Shown: piece by piece, positions 50,761-59,364 of the stretch
Layout: the number at the start of each line of letters is the position of its first letter
Numbering within the stretch: position 1 is the first letter of the stretch
From: CBDCFV01 sp965261795
GTDB lineage: Bacteria > Chloroflexota > Dehalococcoidia > Lucifugimonadales > UBA3495
Reading direction: 5' to 3'
NCBI GenBank assembly: GCA_965261795.1
Contig: OZ253476.1
Location: 1,240,001-1,304,000 of the forward strand
Length of the DNA: 64,000 bases
The notes under the pieces: model-generated
What the model was told of the DNA's origin: nothing
What the model saw: the letters and a program-made list of their open reading frames with translations, nothing else
Databases searched by the model: none
Position numbers and translations under genes: made by a program

Positions 50761-51978
50761 ATGGTTACTTTGATCAAGGGTTCGAAGTTAATCGACGGCA
50801 AAGGCGGGGTGATTGACAACGCTGCGGCGCTGTTTGATGGCGACCGGATTGTCGCCGTCGGCCGCCAAGCGGATATGACCATCGGGCCGGACGTAACCGT
50901 CATCGACGCCGGAGACAAGACCATCATGCCCGGCCTCATAGACGCCCACGTCCACCTCAGCCATAACGGCGGACCCTTGGCGGCGAGGGAGTCGCTTCAC
51001 GCCACGGACCACGAGATGATGATCCAGTGCGTGAAGAACGCGCAACTCGCAATCCGAGCCGGGCTGACCACTGTACGCGATCTGGGCGGGAAGGACTTCA
51101 TCACTGTGGCGGTGCGGGACGCAATCGCCGGTGGCGTGATCCCGGGGCCGCGAGTGGTGTCGTGTGCTCATGCCATCACCACGACCGGCGGGCATTACCA
51201 CGCCCACTCCGCCGAAGTGGATAACGCCGACGAGATCAGGAAGGCCGTCCGCTTTATCGTTAAGGGCGGAGCGGACTGCATCAAGGTATTCGGCTCGGGC
51301 GGCACCACCACGCCGGGGAGCAACCCAATGGCGGCCCAGTACAACGTCGACGAGTTTCGCACGGCAGCCGAAGAGGCCCACCGCATGGGTAAGCACGTAA
51401 CAGCCCACGTCCACCCCACGGTGGCCATACAGGCAGCCATAGAAGGTGGATTGGACTGCTTGGAGCACTGCAACTGGCTCAGCTCCAGTGGTATCAGCTT
51501 GGACCAGGCGGTTTTAGAGGATATTATCAAAAGGGACGTGTACGTAAGCTTGGGCATGCCCGCCACTTGGTACCGGGTCCCCGTAGACCAAATCAAGGAC
51601 ATCATGGTCCCGGACCGACAAGCCCAGTTGCAACCCCGATACCAGACCATCCGGCAGATGTACGCCGCCGGCGCGAAAGTGGTGGCCAGCAGTGATGCAG
51701 GGACCACTTCCACCCGCATCGACGAGTTGGGACTACTTCTGGAATTCCTGGTCAACGGGCTGGAAATTCCGGCGATGCAGGTGATTACGTCGGCCACCGG
51801 CTTGGCCGCCGAGGCGGTTGGCTTGGGAACGCAAACCGGAACTTTGGAAGCAGGCAAGAAAGCCGACCTGATTACCGTCGACGGAGACCCGTTGCAAGAC
51901 ATCACCGCCCTGCAACGGGTCGACTTGGTCATTAAGGACGGGGCGATAGCTGCACAAGCCGGGCAGGCCGTTCTTTGA
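50761..51978 (+). CDS. Metal-dependent amidohydrolase
   Basis: This amidohydrolase of about 405 residues starts at ATG 50761. The N-terminal metal ligands lie in GLIDAHVHLSHNG, the carboxylated Lys is in GGADCIKVFGSGG near residue 178, and His ligands are in HVTAHVHPTVAI and LEHCNWL. The catalytic Asp is in VVASSDAGTT. The TIM-barrel and flanking beta domain match the Xaa-Pro dipeptidase/imidazolonepropionase-like group. It should hydrolyse an amide, lactam or peptide bond. The upstream Rid protein and this enzyme probably form an operon. Confidence 0.85.
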   Translation: MVTLIKGSKLIDGKGGVIDNAAALFDGDRIVAVGRQADMTIGPDVTVIDAGDKTIMPGLIDAHVHLSHNGGPLAARESLHATDHEMMIQCVKNAQLAIRAGLTTVRDLGGKDFITVAVRDAIAGGVIPGPRVVSCAHAITTTGGHYHAHSAEVDNADEIRKAVRFIVKGGADCIKVFGSGGTTTPGSNPMAAQYNVDEFRTAAEEAHRMGKHVTAHVHPTVAIQAAIEGGLDCLEHCNWLSSSGISLDQAVLEDIIKRDVYVSLGMPATWYRVPVDQIKDIMVPDRQAQLQPRYQTIRQMYAAGAKVVASSDAGTTSTRIDELGLLLEFLVNGLEIPAMQVITSATGLAAEAVGLGTQTGTLEAGKKADLITVDGDPLQDITALQRVDLVIKDGAIAAQAGQAVL

Positions 51979-52023
51979 CAACTGGCCCATTGAGAGAGCC
52001 GTAGAGGGGTGCCGGGTTGATGT

Positions 52024-52218
52024 TTAGTCGTTGGCCCTGAGAATTACCGCGACACTGTTGGCATTGGCCAAGGCAGCCCGGTCCTCATCGATGTGAGCGC
52101 CGATGACTGCCGGCATTACCGGTTGCCCGATGACCAACTCCAGTATGCCGGCCCGGTGAGCCGCCCGGGTTATGTCGATATTGCCAATCGTTATGGAGAT
52201 TTCAGCGGCCACGTGCAA
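52024..52218 (-). CDS. Possible TOBE-like domain fragment
   Basis: This 64-residue protein has the beta pattern VAAEISITIGNIDITRAAHR then AGILELVIGQPVMPAVIGAH. It resembles stand-alone TOBE (molybdopterin/oxyanion-binding) proteins in the order of strand and turn positions. It starts at TTG and has an in-frame stop directly upstream, so it may be the remains of a larger or altered gene. The assignment is weak. Confidence 0.3.
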   Translation of the reverse strand: MHVAAEISITIGNIDITRAAHRAGILELVIGQPVMPAVIGAHIDEDRAALANANSVAVILRAND

Positions 52219-52242
52219 GTCGGCGCCGTCGGTCCTGCGCCG

Positions 52243-52698
52243 TCAAGCGAATATGAGGTCTGACCGCCCAAGTTCATGGTTTTGTTCTTCGGTGATGATG
52301 CCGTTGTCCTCGGCGTCCTCGACCCGTTCGGTGAATTCGTAGTCAAGACCGGCCCTCGGCCCTTTCAGTACTCTCGTCCTGCGGATGCGGAGGTATTCTC
52401 CCGCGAGGCTGCCGATGCTGTTTTCGACTTGGAGTTCGTAGTCTGAGCCGCACAGGTTGTCCAGTATGCCTTTTACTCCGGCCATGTCGGTCTTGAGCAC
52501 TGACACGTCTGCTTCCAGCCGGTCCAGCCGTTGGTTGACCAGATGGAAGTTCTGGTTGGTGGCTTCGACGAATGCCGCGAATCGTTCGGGCAACTCCAAC
52601 AACTCTTTGCTTAGGAGTATGCTACGAATCGTTTCAGCTCAATCGGGGTTCTCCCGCAGGATACGGACGAAGTCGTTGATGTCGTTGATGGTGGTCAT
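52243..52698 (-). pseudogene. Small coiled-coil protein gene with an internal TGA
   Basis: From ATG 52698 the frame reads MTTINDINDFVRILRENPD, then TGA (52639-52641), then AETIRSILLSKELLELPERF and on to the stop near 52243. The part after the TGA is a well-formed coiled-coil sequence (NFHLVNQRLDRLEADVSVLK). Close relatives have Trp at the stop position (pattern 'NPEWRETIRxLLLxxELLxLP'), so the TGA probably arose from TGG. A shortened protein could still start at the TTG at 52602, but it would lack the first third. Recoding is unlikely because many genes here end in TGA. Confidence 0.7.
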
Positions 52699-52980
52699 AG
52701 CGGGTGGTGCGTTCGTGATGAATATTATACCCTCGGCGACACTATATGTCGGGCAACGAAACAGCCAGTCACATTTGCAGAGCCGCGTTACTGAAAAAGC
52801 GGCATATCTACATCCGGGCGCTTGCCTCTAAACATGGCGCCAATCGGGTCCGATGTGGCCGATTGGCGCACGGGTGGAAGGGTGAAAATTCCCGTGGGAG
52901 CCAGGCAGCAAGTTCAATGCCGCTAACGCCGGGTTGTCCTTCGCTTCCCATGTAGCATCCCCTTCCAGCGAAGTGAATTA

Positions 52981-53373
52981 TCACCCGCCGGACATATTGA
53001 CTATGGCTTCCACTTCCACCAAGTACTCCGGGCGCACTAACCCTGCCACCATCACGGTGGAACTGGCGGGAGGACTTGACGGGAAGGTCTCGGCCCTCAC
53101 TTTGCCGTAGGCCGGATAGTCGGCCACGTCGGTCAGGAAACAGGTGATTTTCACCACGTCGGCCATGGTGGCCCCGGCTGCCTCAACAATCGCCCGTATG
53201 TTGGCCATGACTTGCCGGGACTGGGCCTCGCAGTCTCCTTCGCCCACCAGGTTGCCGTTCTGGTCTTGGCCAACGTTGCCAGAGACAAACAAAAAGTCAC
53301 CAACTTGAATGCCGGGGGAAAGCGCCGGATTGGGAGCGACCCCGGAGGGTATTATGGGTTTCCTTTCTGCCAT
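52981..53373 (-). CDS. RidA/YjgF-family protein
   Basis: This 130-residue Rid protein has NPALSPGIQVGDFLFVSGNV, ADVVKITCFLTDVADYPAYG and a C-terminal VMVAGLVRPEYLVEVEAIVN. Unlike the one at 50296, it keeps an Arg (LVRPEYL) at the expected carboxylate-binding position, so enamine/imine deaminase activity is plausible. It is monocistronic, with AAGGAG before ATG 53373. Confidence 0.82.
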   Translation of the reverse strand: MAERKPIIPSGVAPNPALSPGIQVGDFLFVSGNVGQDQNGNLVGEGDCEAQSRQVMANIRAIVEAAGATMADVVKITCFLTDVADYPAYGKVRAETFPSSPPASSTVMVAGLVRPEYLVEVEAIVNMSGG

Positions 53374-53504
53374 GGTCTTCTCCTTGTGAACGCAGATTCA
53401 TAATTTCCGGGCGAGTGAGGCAAGCCCGCTTCCTAGCCGCCCGCAGGCGCAAAAACGTTCCGGGTGTCTGGGGAGTTAAACGCTCGCCCAATGGGCGTCA
53501 CACG

Positions 53505-55715
53505 CTAGTTTGGGGTAAGGAGTGGGATCGTGGAGCGGTCCCGGGTTACCTCGATGATACTCCTGACCCCCTCGAGTTTGGCGAAAAGTCTGCCAAGCTG
53601 TTCCAGGTTCTTGGTGTAAATGGTAAGTTCCATGGTCACGGTGCCGTCCGGGTGCTCTTTGGTGACCACCGAAGCGATGTTTACGTCCTCAGCCGATACC
53701 GCCGACGTAACGTCTCTTAGAAGCCCCACCCGGTCGTAGGCCGTTACACGGATTCTCACAGGGTAAAGTTCGTAGGTTCTTCCCCAGTCCACGTGAACTA
53801 TCCGCTCCGGTTCGTCCTCGTTCGCCAAGTTCGAGCATCCCTGCTTGTGGACCGTAACACCCCGGGCCCTGGTCACAAAGCCGGTAATCGAGTCGCCGGG
53901 TATGGGATTGCAACACGGCGCCATCCGAGTCAAAAGGTCCCCTACACCCAACACGGAAATGCCGGAACCGGGGCTGGACAGGGCCAGCTTGGGTTTGCCT
54001 CCCACTATGGGCGACAATGGTTCCTGGCGGGCTTGCGCCAGCCGGTATCCAACCTGGCTTTCAGTGATGCCACCGGAGCCCAAGTTAGCCAGGAGTTCTT
54101 CCATATTGTCGTAGTTGCACAATGACAGGACTTCCGCGTCGTCCAATCGTTGATTAAGCCGCCGGAGTTCGCGGCGCAGCAACTCGCGGCCTCGCTGGAT
54201 ATTGGCGCTGCGGGCTTGACGCCGGAACCACAATCGCACCTTTTGCCTGGCGCTGGCGGAGCCTACGTACCCGCGGTTGGGGTTAAGCCAGTCCAAACTG
54301 GGACCCCGGTCTAACTTGGAGGCCAATACCTCTACGGTGTCACCGTTTTGCAGCTTGGTATCCAGGGACACCAGCCGACCGTTGACCTTGGCCCCAATGC
54401 AGCGATGGCCCAAGTCGGTGTGAATCTTGTAGCCGAAGTCTATAGGAGTAGACCCGGCGGTCAACTCCACAATGTCCCCTTTGGGGGTGTAAACGAACAC
54501 TTGGTCCTGGAATATGTCCTGCTTGACAGATTCGATAAACTCGTCGGTCGCGGCCATCTCCCGCTGCCAATCGAGCACTTGGCGCAGCCAGGTCATTTTT
54601 TCTTCAAATCGCAGGTCGTTGGCCCGGCCCTCCTTGTACCGCCAGTGGGCGGCGACTCCATATTCAGCGATTTCGTGCAGTTCGTAGGTCTTTATCTGTA
54701 CCTCAAGCGGACTGCCTCCATCGCACATCACGGTGGTGTGCAACGCTTGATACATATTTTCCTTGGGGTTGGCAATGTAATCGTCGAACTGCCCCGGAAT
54801 GGGATGCCACAGCTGATGAATTACCCCCAAGGTCTTGTAACAGTCGTCCTTGGAGTCGACCAACACTCGCAACGCGTACAGGTCGTAGATGTCGCTGAGT
54901 TCCTTGCCTTGAGCGGCGTACCGCTCCATCTTACGGTAGGTGCTGTAGATCGACTTGGGCCTTCCGACAACCTCTCCGGTCAAGTTGGAAACCTTCATTG
55001 CCTCCCGGAGACGGGAAGCCACCTGCCCGACGTAGGCCTCCCGTTCTTCACGCTTGGCCGCCAACATGTTGGAGATCTCGTGGTAACGGTCTTCGTCCAG
55101 ATAAAAGAACGCAAGGTCATCGAGCCGCCACTTGATCTCCCAAATGCCCAACCGGTGGGCTAAGGGGGAGTAGATATCCAGCGTTTCCTGGGCGATGCGG
55201 CGACGTTTCTCCGGCGGAAGGACGTCCAGAGTCCGCATGTTATGGAGGCGGTCGGCCAGCTTGATTAACACCACGCGGATGTCTTCGGCCATTGCCACCA
55301 GCATCTTCCGTAAGCTTTCCGCGTAGAGATGGTCCTGCTCTTGGAAAAGGCTCTGACCGCCGCCGGATTGTTGGAGACGCACATCCAGCTTGGTCAACTT
55401 GGTCACGCCGTCGACCAGCTTGGCTACATCTGTTCCGAAGCGGGAAGCCAACTCATCAAGCGCCACGTCACAGTCTTCCACCACGTCGTGGAGCAACGCG
55501 GCCACAATGGTATTAACGTCCAAACGGAGGTCGACAAGGAAAAGGGCGGTTTGTAGAGGGTGGGCTATGTAGGGTTCGCCGGATACACGTTTCTGTCCAC
55601 GGTGGCATTCGTCGGCGAACTGATATGCCTGCTCAACCAGTCCAGCCATATCCGGGGACACATAAGTGGATATCCGGTCGATGAGGTTCTTCGCGTCGGT
55701 GGTGGCTGTCGTCAT
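53505..55715 (-). CDS. rel: Bifunctional (p)ppGpp synthetase/hydrolase Rel
   Basis: This is a Rel/SpoT-type protein of about 736 residues. An HD hydrolase domain (YIAHPLQTALFL and LLHDVVEDCDV near residue 75) is followed by the synthetase domain (KSIYSTYRKMERY, RVLVDSKDDCYKTLGVIHQL). After these come a TGS domain (VFVYTPKGDIVELTAGSTPI), a zinc-finger-like CCNPIPGDSITGFVTRARGV and a C-terminal ACT domain. Both catalytic domains look intact, so it should control the stringent response alone. ATG 55715 is chosen; the frame extends 20 codons upstream. The tRNA-Pro gene lies upstream on the same strand. Confidence 0.92.
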   Translation of the reverse strand: MTTATTDAKNLIDRISTYVSPDMAGLVEQAYQFADECHRGQKRVSGEPYIAHPLQTALFLVDLRLDVNTIVAALLHDVVEDCDVALDELASRFGTDVAKLVDGVTKLTKLDVRLQQSGGGQSLFQEQDHLYAESLRKMLVAMAEDIRVVLIKLADRLHNMRTLDVLPPEKRRRIAQETLDIYSPLAHRLGIWEIKWRLDDLAFFYLDEDRYHEISNMLAAKREEREAYVGQVASRLREAMKVSNLTGEVVGRPKSIYSTYRKMERYAAQGKELSDIYDLYALRVLVDSKDDCYKTLGVIHQLWHPIPGQFDDYIANPKENMYQALHTTVMCDGGSPLEVQIKTYELHEIAEYGVAAHWRYKEGRANDLRFEEKMTWLRQVLDWQREMAATDEFIESVKQDIFQDQVFVYTPKGDIVELTAGSTPIDFGYKIHTDLGHRCIGAKVNGRLVSLDTKLQNGDTVEVLASKLDRGPSLDWLNPNRGYVGSASARQKVRLWFRRQARSANIQRGRELLRRELRRLNQRLDDAEVLSLCNYDNMEELLANLGSGGITESQVGYRLAQARQEPLSPIVGGKPKLALSSPGSGISVLGVGDLLTRMAPCCNPIPGDSITGFVTRARGVTVHKQGCSNLANEDEPERIVHVDWGRTYELYPVRIRVTAYDRVGLLRDVTSAVSAEDVNIASVVTKEHPDGTVTMELTIYTKNLEQLGRLFAKLEGVRSIIEVTRDRSTIPLLTPN

Positions 55716-56051
55716 CTCGGTCACGCCGTATATCGTGATGATATTGCCGGGAGCCCCAAAGTCCAAGTGAGCCACATTGAATGCCAGCGCATTCTACCCC
55801 TTTCGTTGGTCAAATACTACCTGAATACGGCGCCGTTAAGCGCATTTTCGATACACCACCCGGCGAGAAGCCGGTCTGTTTGTCTTGCGGATGTGGGTGT
55901 GGAAGCAACGTCCGTCCGAAAGGATAAGGATTCGGTAAGATAGACATCCCTGAAGGGTCCAAGCCAATTGACGCGTAGCCTACCCGCCACCAACATGATC
56001 GGCGAACGCGCTGCGTCAAGCTATGAACATAGATCGATTAGAGTGTGAAAC
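55716..56051. other. Intergenic region between tRNA-Pro and rel
   Basis: No gene, repeat or clear promoter recognised in this stretch. It probably holds the rel promoter and leader. Confidence 0.4.
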
Positions 56052-56126
56052 TGGTCGGGGCGGGCAGATTCGAACTGCCGACCTCCTGGTCCCAAACCAG
56101 GCACCCTGCCACTGGGCCACGCCCCG
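56052..56126 (-). tRNA. tRNA-Pro (anticodon UGG)
   Basis: The minus-strand sequence starts CGGGGCG and ends CGCCCCG-A-CCA, giving a 7-bp acceptor stem with an encoded CCA. The T-arm is GGCAG-TTCGAAT-CTGCC, and the anticodon loop TTTGGGA is enclosed by CCTGG/CCAGG, so the anticodon is TGG. The D-loop has the AGTGG element. All parts fit a normal bacterial tRNA of 75 nt. Confidence 0.95.
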
Positions 56127-56137
56127 GAGCAATTGCG

Positions 56138-56158
56138 ATGCCGGACCCTTACCGGCAT
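56138..56158. other. Small hairpin upstream of tRNA-Pro
   Basis: ATGCCGG (56138-56144) and CCGGCAT (56152-56158) form a 7-bp stem with a 7-nt loop directly upstream of the tRNA on its strand. It could terminate transcription coming from upstream. The remaining stretch to 56545 shows no gene. Confidence 0.4.
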
Positions 56159-56545
56159 TGTGCAACAACATCGTATAGAGCGCTATTCGAGTAACGAGAC
56201 ATAAAGGCTTATTTCCACCCTATTATCATCGCCCCGTAAAAAGCGCCCTCTTATCTTACTGTAGATGGCTCAGTTTCACCATCGCTTCGTTATTCCCATA
56301 GTCCGGTTTTGAAACTCCGGTGATGATAACCGCGCTCTGGAGAAGCGATTCAACCGCTGGTTCTACGGCCTATCCTTCCCCATTTTTCTTCTCTTCCTTT
56401 TTGTTTACCTATTCCGGGGTAAGCGCACGGAAGCAAGCGTAGGCTAGACGCAGATGGCGCGGAGGTTGAATTCCCCCAGCGCGCTCTCCCGTAATCCCGG
56501 AAATCCTGATTCAGACGCGGTTTTTTGTGTGGGCGCGCACCGGTT

Positions 56546-56971
56546 TCAGGGGCGGCGGTTTCCTGTTGCAGCTCTTTCCTGCGATCGTGGCGCTTGGGAT
56601 GAGAGGTGCCAGTAGCCGCAGCGGCGGGATTCGTATGCGTACATCGTCTTGCCGTATCTGTTCGTTTGCCTGTGTGCTTCCTGCCTGGCTTCCTGTTCCT
56701 TGAAGTATATGACCTTGGACCTGTTTCTCCCGCTGTCCTGGCACTTCCTGCAGCGGGGAAGTCCGCGGTCGTCGTAGTAGTAGAGTGGGGACTGCCGGAC
56801 TTTGACGAATGACCAGATGAACACTATGGCAATGATGAGTATGATGAGTATGATGAGTATGATGAGTATGATGAGTATGATGAGTATGATGAGTGTAAGG
56901 ATGGCTATTGCCGCTTTTTCCACTCCGATTCCGAGCAGCAATCCGGTTGTGCCGTCGAACTGTGGAGGCAT
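56546..56971 (-). CDS. Membrane protein with a repeat-encoded helix and a C-terminal zinc ribbon
   Basis: This 141-residue protein begins MPPQFDGTTGLLLGIGVEKA after CGGAG. A hydrophobic helix, mostly LII repeats, is encoded by an exact 9-bp tandem repeat and continues into IAIVFIWSFVKV. The C-terminal half has CRKC, then a basic helix with FKEQEARQEAHR, then MYAYESRRCGYWHLSS. This is the layout of small zinc-ribbon proteins whose family pattern is 'C-x2-C...A..A.R....Y.C..C..WHLTS'. The second Cys pair is reduced (RRCGYWH). Its function is unknown. Confidence 0.5.
   Translation of the reverse strand: MPPQFDGTTGLLLGIGVEKAAIAILTLIILIILIILIILIILIILIIAIVFIWSFVKVRQSPLYYYDDRGLPRCRKCQDSGRNRSKVIYFKEQEARQEAHRQTNRYGKTMYAYESRRCGYWHLSSQAPRSQERAATGNRRP
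56832..56894. repeat. Seven-copy 9-bp tandem repeat
   Basis: ATGATGAGT is repeated exactly seven times (63 bp) on the plus strand. On the minus strand the repeat reads CTC ATC ATA, encoding Leu-Ile-Ile units of the membrane helix of 56546-56971. Because the unit is three codons, copy number can change without a frameshift. Confidence 0.9.
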
Positions 56972-57158
56972 GGCTTACTCCGTCAAGCCCCGGTTTACGG
57001 GTTCATCCATCTGAATCAGGATATGACTTACGCAGTTGGGTTCAAGGAGTACGGGGGTGAACCAGATATTGGCGAGTGGCCGACCGGACGATGTCCACTT
57101 TCAGGTTTTTCAAGCTGCCGCGCGAGCTATCAAAGAGGACTTCGAGGGGCGGGAATAC

Positions 57159-57340
57159 TCACGCCTGGGCTGCATCCAGCGTCTCCCGGAAGCGGTCGTT
57201 CTTGTTCTTCCCGCTCCAATGGCGGGTCACTGGTTCCATGCTCCGGGCATAGGGCTTGTCCAGGGTGGAGCCGTCCAGGACCAGGACGCCGCCCTTAAGC
57301 TGTACCAACCCGTCAGCGGTTTGATACCCCCGCCCGCTTA
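57159..57340 (-). pseudogene. Transposase fragment (IS4/IS701-like DDE region)
   Basis: The minus strand reads YQTADGLVQLKGGVLVLDGS then TLDKPYARSMEPVTRHWSGK and stops at 57159 after ETLDAAQA. The pattern 'V-L-D-G/D-x-x-x-x-K-P-Y-A...H-W-S-G-K' is the first catalytic Asp region of IS4/IS701-type transposases ('IDDTxxDKPYAxKxExVxRxWSGK'). Only about 60 residues remain, with no start and a premature end, so it is a remnant. Bases 57020-57045 upstream contain GACTTACGCAGTTG, close to the GACTTTACGCAGTTG in the left part of the MITE-like elements. Confidence 0.6.
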
Positions 57341-57411
57341 CACATCCCTATGCCCGATAACAGCCGGACACATGAAAAGAACTTAGAAGAGGAGGTTCTA
57401 CAATAAGGCAA

Positions 57412-57487
57412 TGGTACCCCCGGAGAGGATCGAACTCTCGTCTCTGGCTCCGGAGGCCAGCACTCTAATCCGCTGAGCTACGGGGGC
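57412..57487 (-). tRNA. tRNA-Arg (anticodon CCG)
   Basis: The minus-strand sequence begins GCCCCCG and ends CGGGGGT-A-CCA, with CCA encoded. The anticodon loop CTCCGGA, enclosed by CTGGC/GCCAG, gives the anticodon CCG. The T-arm GAGAG-TTCGATC-CTCTC and the D-arm GCTC...GAG are intact. Length 76 nt. Confidence 0.95.
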
Positions 57488-57615
57488 TTTGGTAAGATTT
57501 AGAATATCATGGCATGGACAAAGCAACAAGGCGGGACGGGCGCAAGAGTTGGCGCTGATGGACAAGCAAATGCGGCGGCGATAGACTACGCCCAATCCAC
57601 CAGGGAGTTTCGGTT

Positions 57616-58668
57616 ATGCCCGTTTACACGCCGGACTATTTGCACAAGGTTGCTTACCACATTTATCGTGCCAAAGGCGCATCCCACGAAGAGGCGGAGA
57701 CCGTCGCCACCCACCAAGTCAAAGCCAACCTGGTTGGCCACGATTCTCACGGCGTAATTCATATCCCCGAATACATCGAGCGCATCAACAAGGGCCATAT
57801 CGTCCCGGGGGCGCCTTTCGTGGTGGAGCGAGAGGCTCCGTGCACCGCGGTGATCAACGGCAACTGGGGCTTCGGTTTCGTGGTCACCGAGCGGGCCATG
57901 CGCATGGCCATAGAAAAAGCCAAGGCCCATGGCGTTGCGGCCATCACCATTCATTACCAGAGCCATATCGGCCGCTTGGGAGACTATGCCACCATGGCGC
58001 TGGAGGAGGGGATGATCGGGTTGGTAACCGCCGACTCCGGCGCAGGTCCGAAGATGGTGGCGCCTTTCGGAGGGCGGGCCCGCCGGTTGGGAACCAACCC
58101 TATCTGCATCGGCATCCCCAGCGACATGGAAGGCCCGGTACTGCTGGACATGGCAACCAGCGCCGTTGCCGCCGGGAAGATCACCTTGGCGCGCAGCCGC
58201 GGGGAAACGGTGCCCGATGGATGGATCATCGACAAGGATGGCAACCCCACCACCAACCCGGAAGACTACCGCGCCGGCGGCGCCATCCTCCCGGTGGGCG
58301 CAGACCAAGGGCACAAGGGCTACGGCCTGTCCTTTATGGTCGAAGTATTTTCAGGCTTGCTCACCGGCTTGGGCTTTGGCATCGACCCGTTGGCCAGGCA
58401 TAACGACGGCGTCTTTATATCGGTATTCAACGTGGAGCATTTCCGGCCCTTGGCCGAGTTCAAGGAAGAGGTAAAGGCGCTGGCCGAGTTTGTCAAGAAT
58501 TCGCCCCCGGCGGCCGGCTTCTCCGAGGTGCTCTACCCCGGCGAACCGGAATACCGGACGGAACAAAGACGAAGAGTGGAAGGAATTTTCGTTGAAGACG
58601 GGACTTGGCAACAGATCAGCGGGTTGATGGAAGAGCTAGGCGTGGAGTCCGCCGTCGGCCAGCCGTAG
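57616..58668 (+). CDS. Ldh family (malate/L-lactate/ureidoglycolate-type) dehydrogenase
   Basis: This 350-residue NAD(P)-dependent oxidoreductase of the type 2 malate/L-lactate dehydrogenase family has HKVAYHIYRAKGASHEEAET at the N-terminus. It also has the conserved VKANLVGHDSHGVIHIPEYI with the catalytic His, and GARRLGTNPICIG-like RARRLGTNPICIGIPSD. GYGLSFMVEVFSGLLTG is near the C-terminus. It reduces a 2-oxo acid or oxidises its 2-hydroxy form. The 3' ends of this gene and the opposite-strand cyclo-ligase gene overlap by 33 bp. Confidence 0.85.
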   Translation: MPVYTPDYLHKVAYHIYRAKGASHEEAETVATHQVKANLVGHDSHGVIHIPEYIERINKGHIVPGAPFVVEREAPCTAVINGNWGFGFVVTERAMRMAIEKAKAHGVAAITIHYQSHIGRLGDYATMALEEGMIGLVTADSGAGPKMVAPFGGRARRLGTNPICIGIPSDMEGPVLLDMATSAVAAGKITLARSRGETVPDGWIIDKDGNPTTNPEDYRAGGAILPVGADQGHKGYGLSFMVEVFSGLLTGLGFGIDPLARHNDGVFISVFNVEHFRPLAEFKEEVKALAEFVKNSPPAAGFSEVLYPGEPEYRTEQRRRVEGIFVEDGTWQQISGLMEELGVESAVGQP

Positions 58669-59364
58669 CTTCTGCAAAATCGGTATCTCGGCAATCTTCC
58701 GCTCGTCCAGGTCATCCCAGTAGATTCCCTGAGGACGCGGCAATTCCCCGGTGCAACGGATTACTTCTTCAGCCGTGCCTACGTAGCTCAGCGGCACGTC
58801 GTGCTGAGTCCAAGGCAGGTCCTCTTCCAGCAATTGGATTGGGTGCACGGTGGTGACCACCGGGGTGTCCGGCCCCACGACACCCGCCGCCATCGCCAAG
58901 CCGTACTCCAAATCGGCAAACCCTCCGCCCTTGCCTACCCGGGTCCCGCCCCGGTTCACTGCCACCGATCCGGATATTACCAGGTCCACCGGCCGCATCT
59001 CCTCAACAAAGACCAACCTGCCGTGGCGGAAAGCTCCGGCAATAGTTGCGGCCTTGGCCGGCGTCGCCTCCAGCACCATGGGGTCCAGCTCGACGAAACA
59101 CTGCTCGATCCTCAGCCTTGGCACTGCCATGTACACCACTTTTCCCTCTTGCAGCGCCCGCTGACGCAAAGGGCGCTGAGGACGGTCTGGGTTGCTTTTG
59201 ACCACTTCGGCGGCCTGCCAGACTGCCAGATCGCACACTCGGTCCGCTGCCTCTTTGGACCCGTGGAAATCGGGGATTCTGTCGTGCACGTTACGAGACC
59301 GGGACGCCCCGGCCTGCACCATCGCGGCCCACATGGCTTCCCGTATGTCCTGCTTGCTGCGCAT
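58636..59364 (-). CDS. 5-formyltetrahydrofolate cyclo-ligase-like protein
   Basis: This 242-residue protein matches the MTHFS/5-FCL family. It has DIREAMWAAMVQAGASRSRN, a VVYMAVPRLRIEQCFVELDP middle segment, and the nucleotide-binding RVGKGGGFADLEYGLAMAAG. A conserved TTVHPIQLLEEDLPWTQHDV follows. It should convert 5-formyl-THF to 5,10-methenyl-THF with ATP, but this longer type includes proteins of uncertain activity. Tetrahydrofolate metabolism links naturally to the methylamine/sarcosine genes earlier in the window, although they are distant. It overlaps the Ldh gene tail-to-tail. Confidence 0.78.
   Translation of the reverse strand: MRSKQDIREAMWAAMVQAGASRSRNVHDRIPDFHGSKEAADRVCDLAVWQAAEVVKSNPDRPQRPLRQRALQEGKVVYMAVPRLRIEQCFVELDPMVLEATPAKAATIAGAFRHGRLVFVEEMRPVDLVISGSVAVNRGGTRVGKGGGFADLEYGLAMAAGVVGPDTPVVTTVHPIQLLEEDLPWTQHDVPLSYVGTAEEVIRCTGELPRPQGIYWDDLDERKIAEIPILQKLRLADGGLHA

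Noticed and set aside
52639..52641. Selenocysteine or Trp recoding at the TGA
   Set aside because: The neighbouring residues do not form a selenoprotein motif, no downstream SECIS-like hairpin is clear, and several genes here use TGA as a normal stop. A nonsense mutation is simpler.
56802..57014. Plus-strand frame of repeated Met-Met-Ser across the 9-bp repeat
   Set aside because: It has no ribosome site and no family features outside the repeat. The minus strand gives a membrane helix plus a zinc ribbon and is the better candidate.
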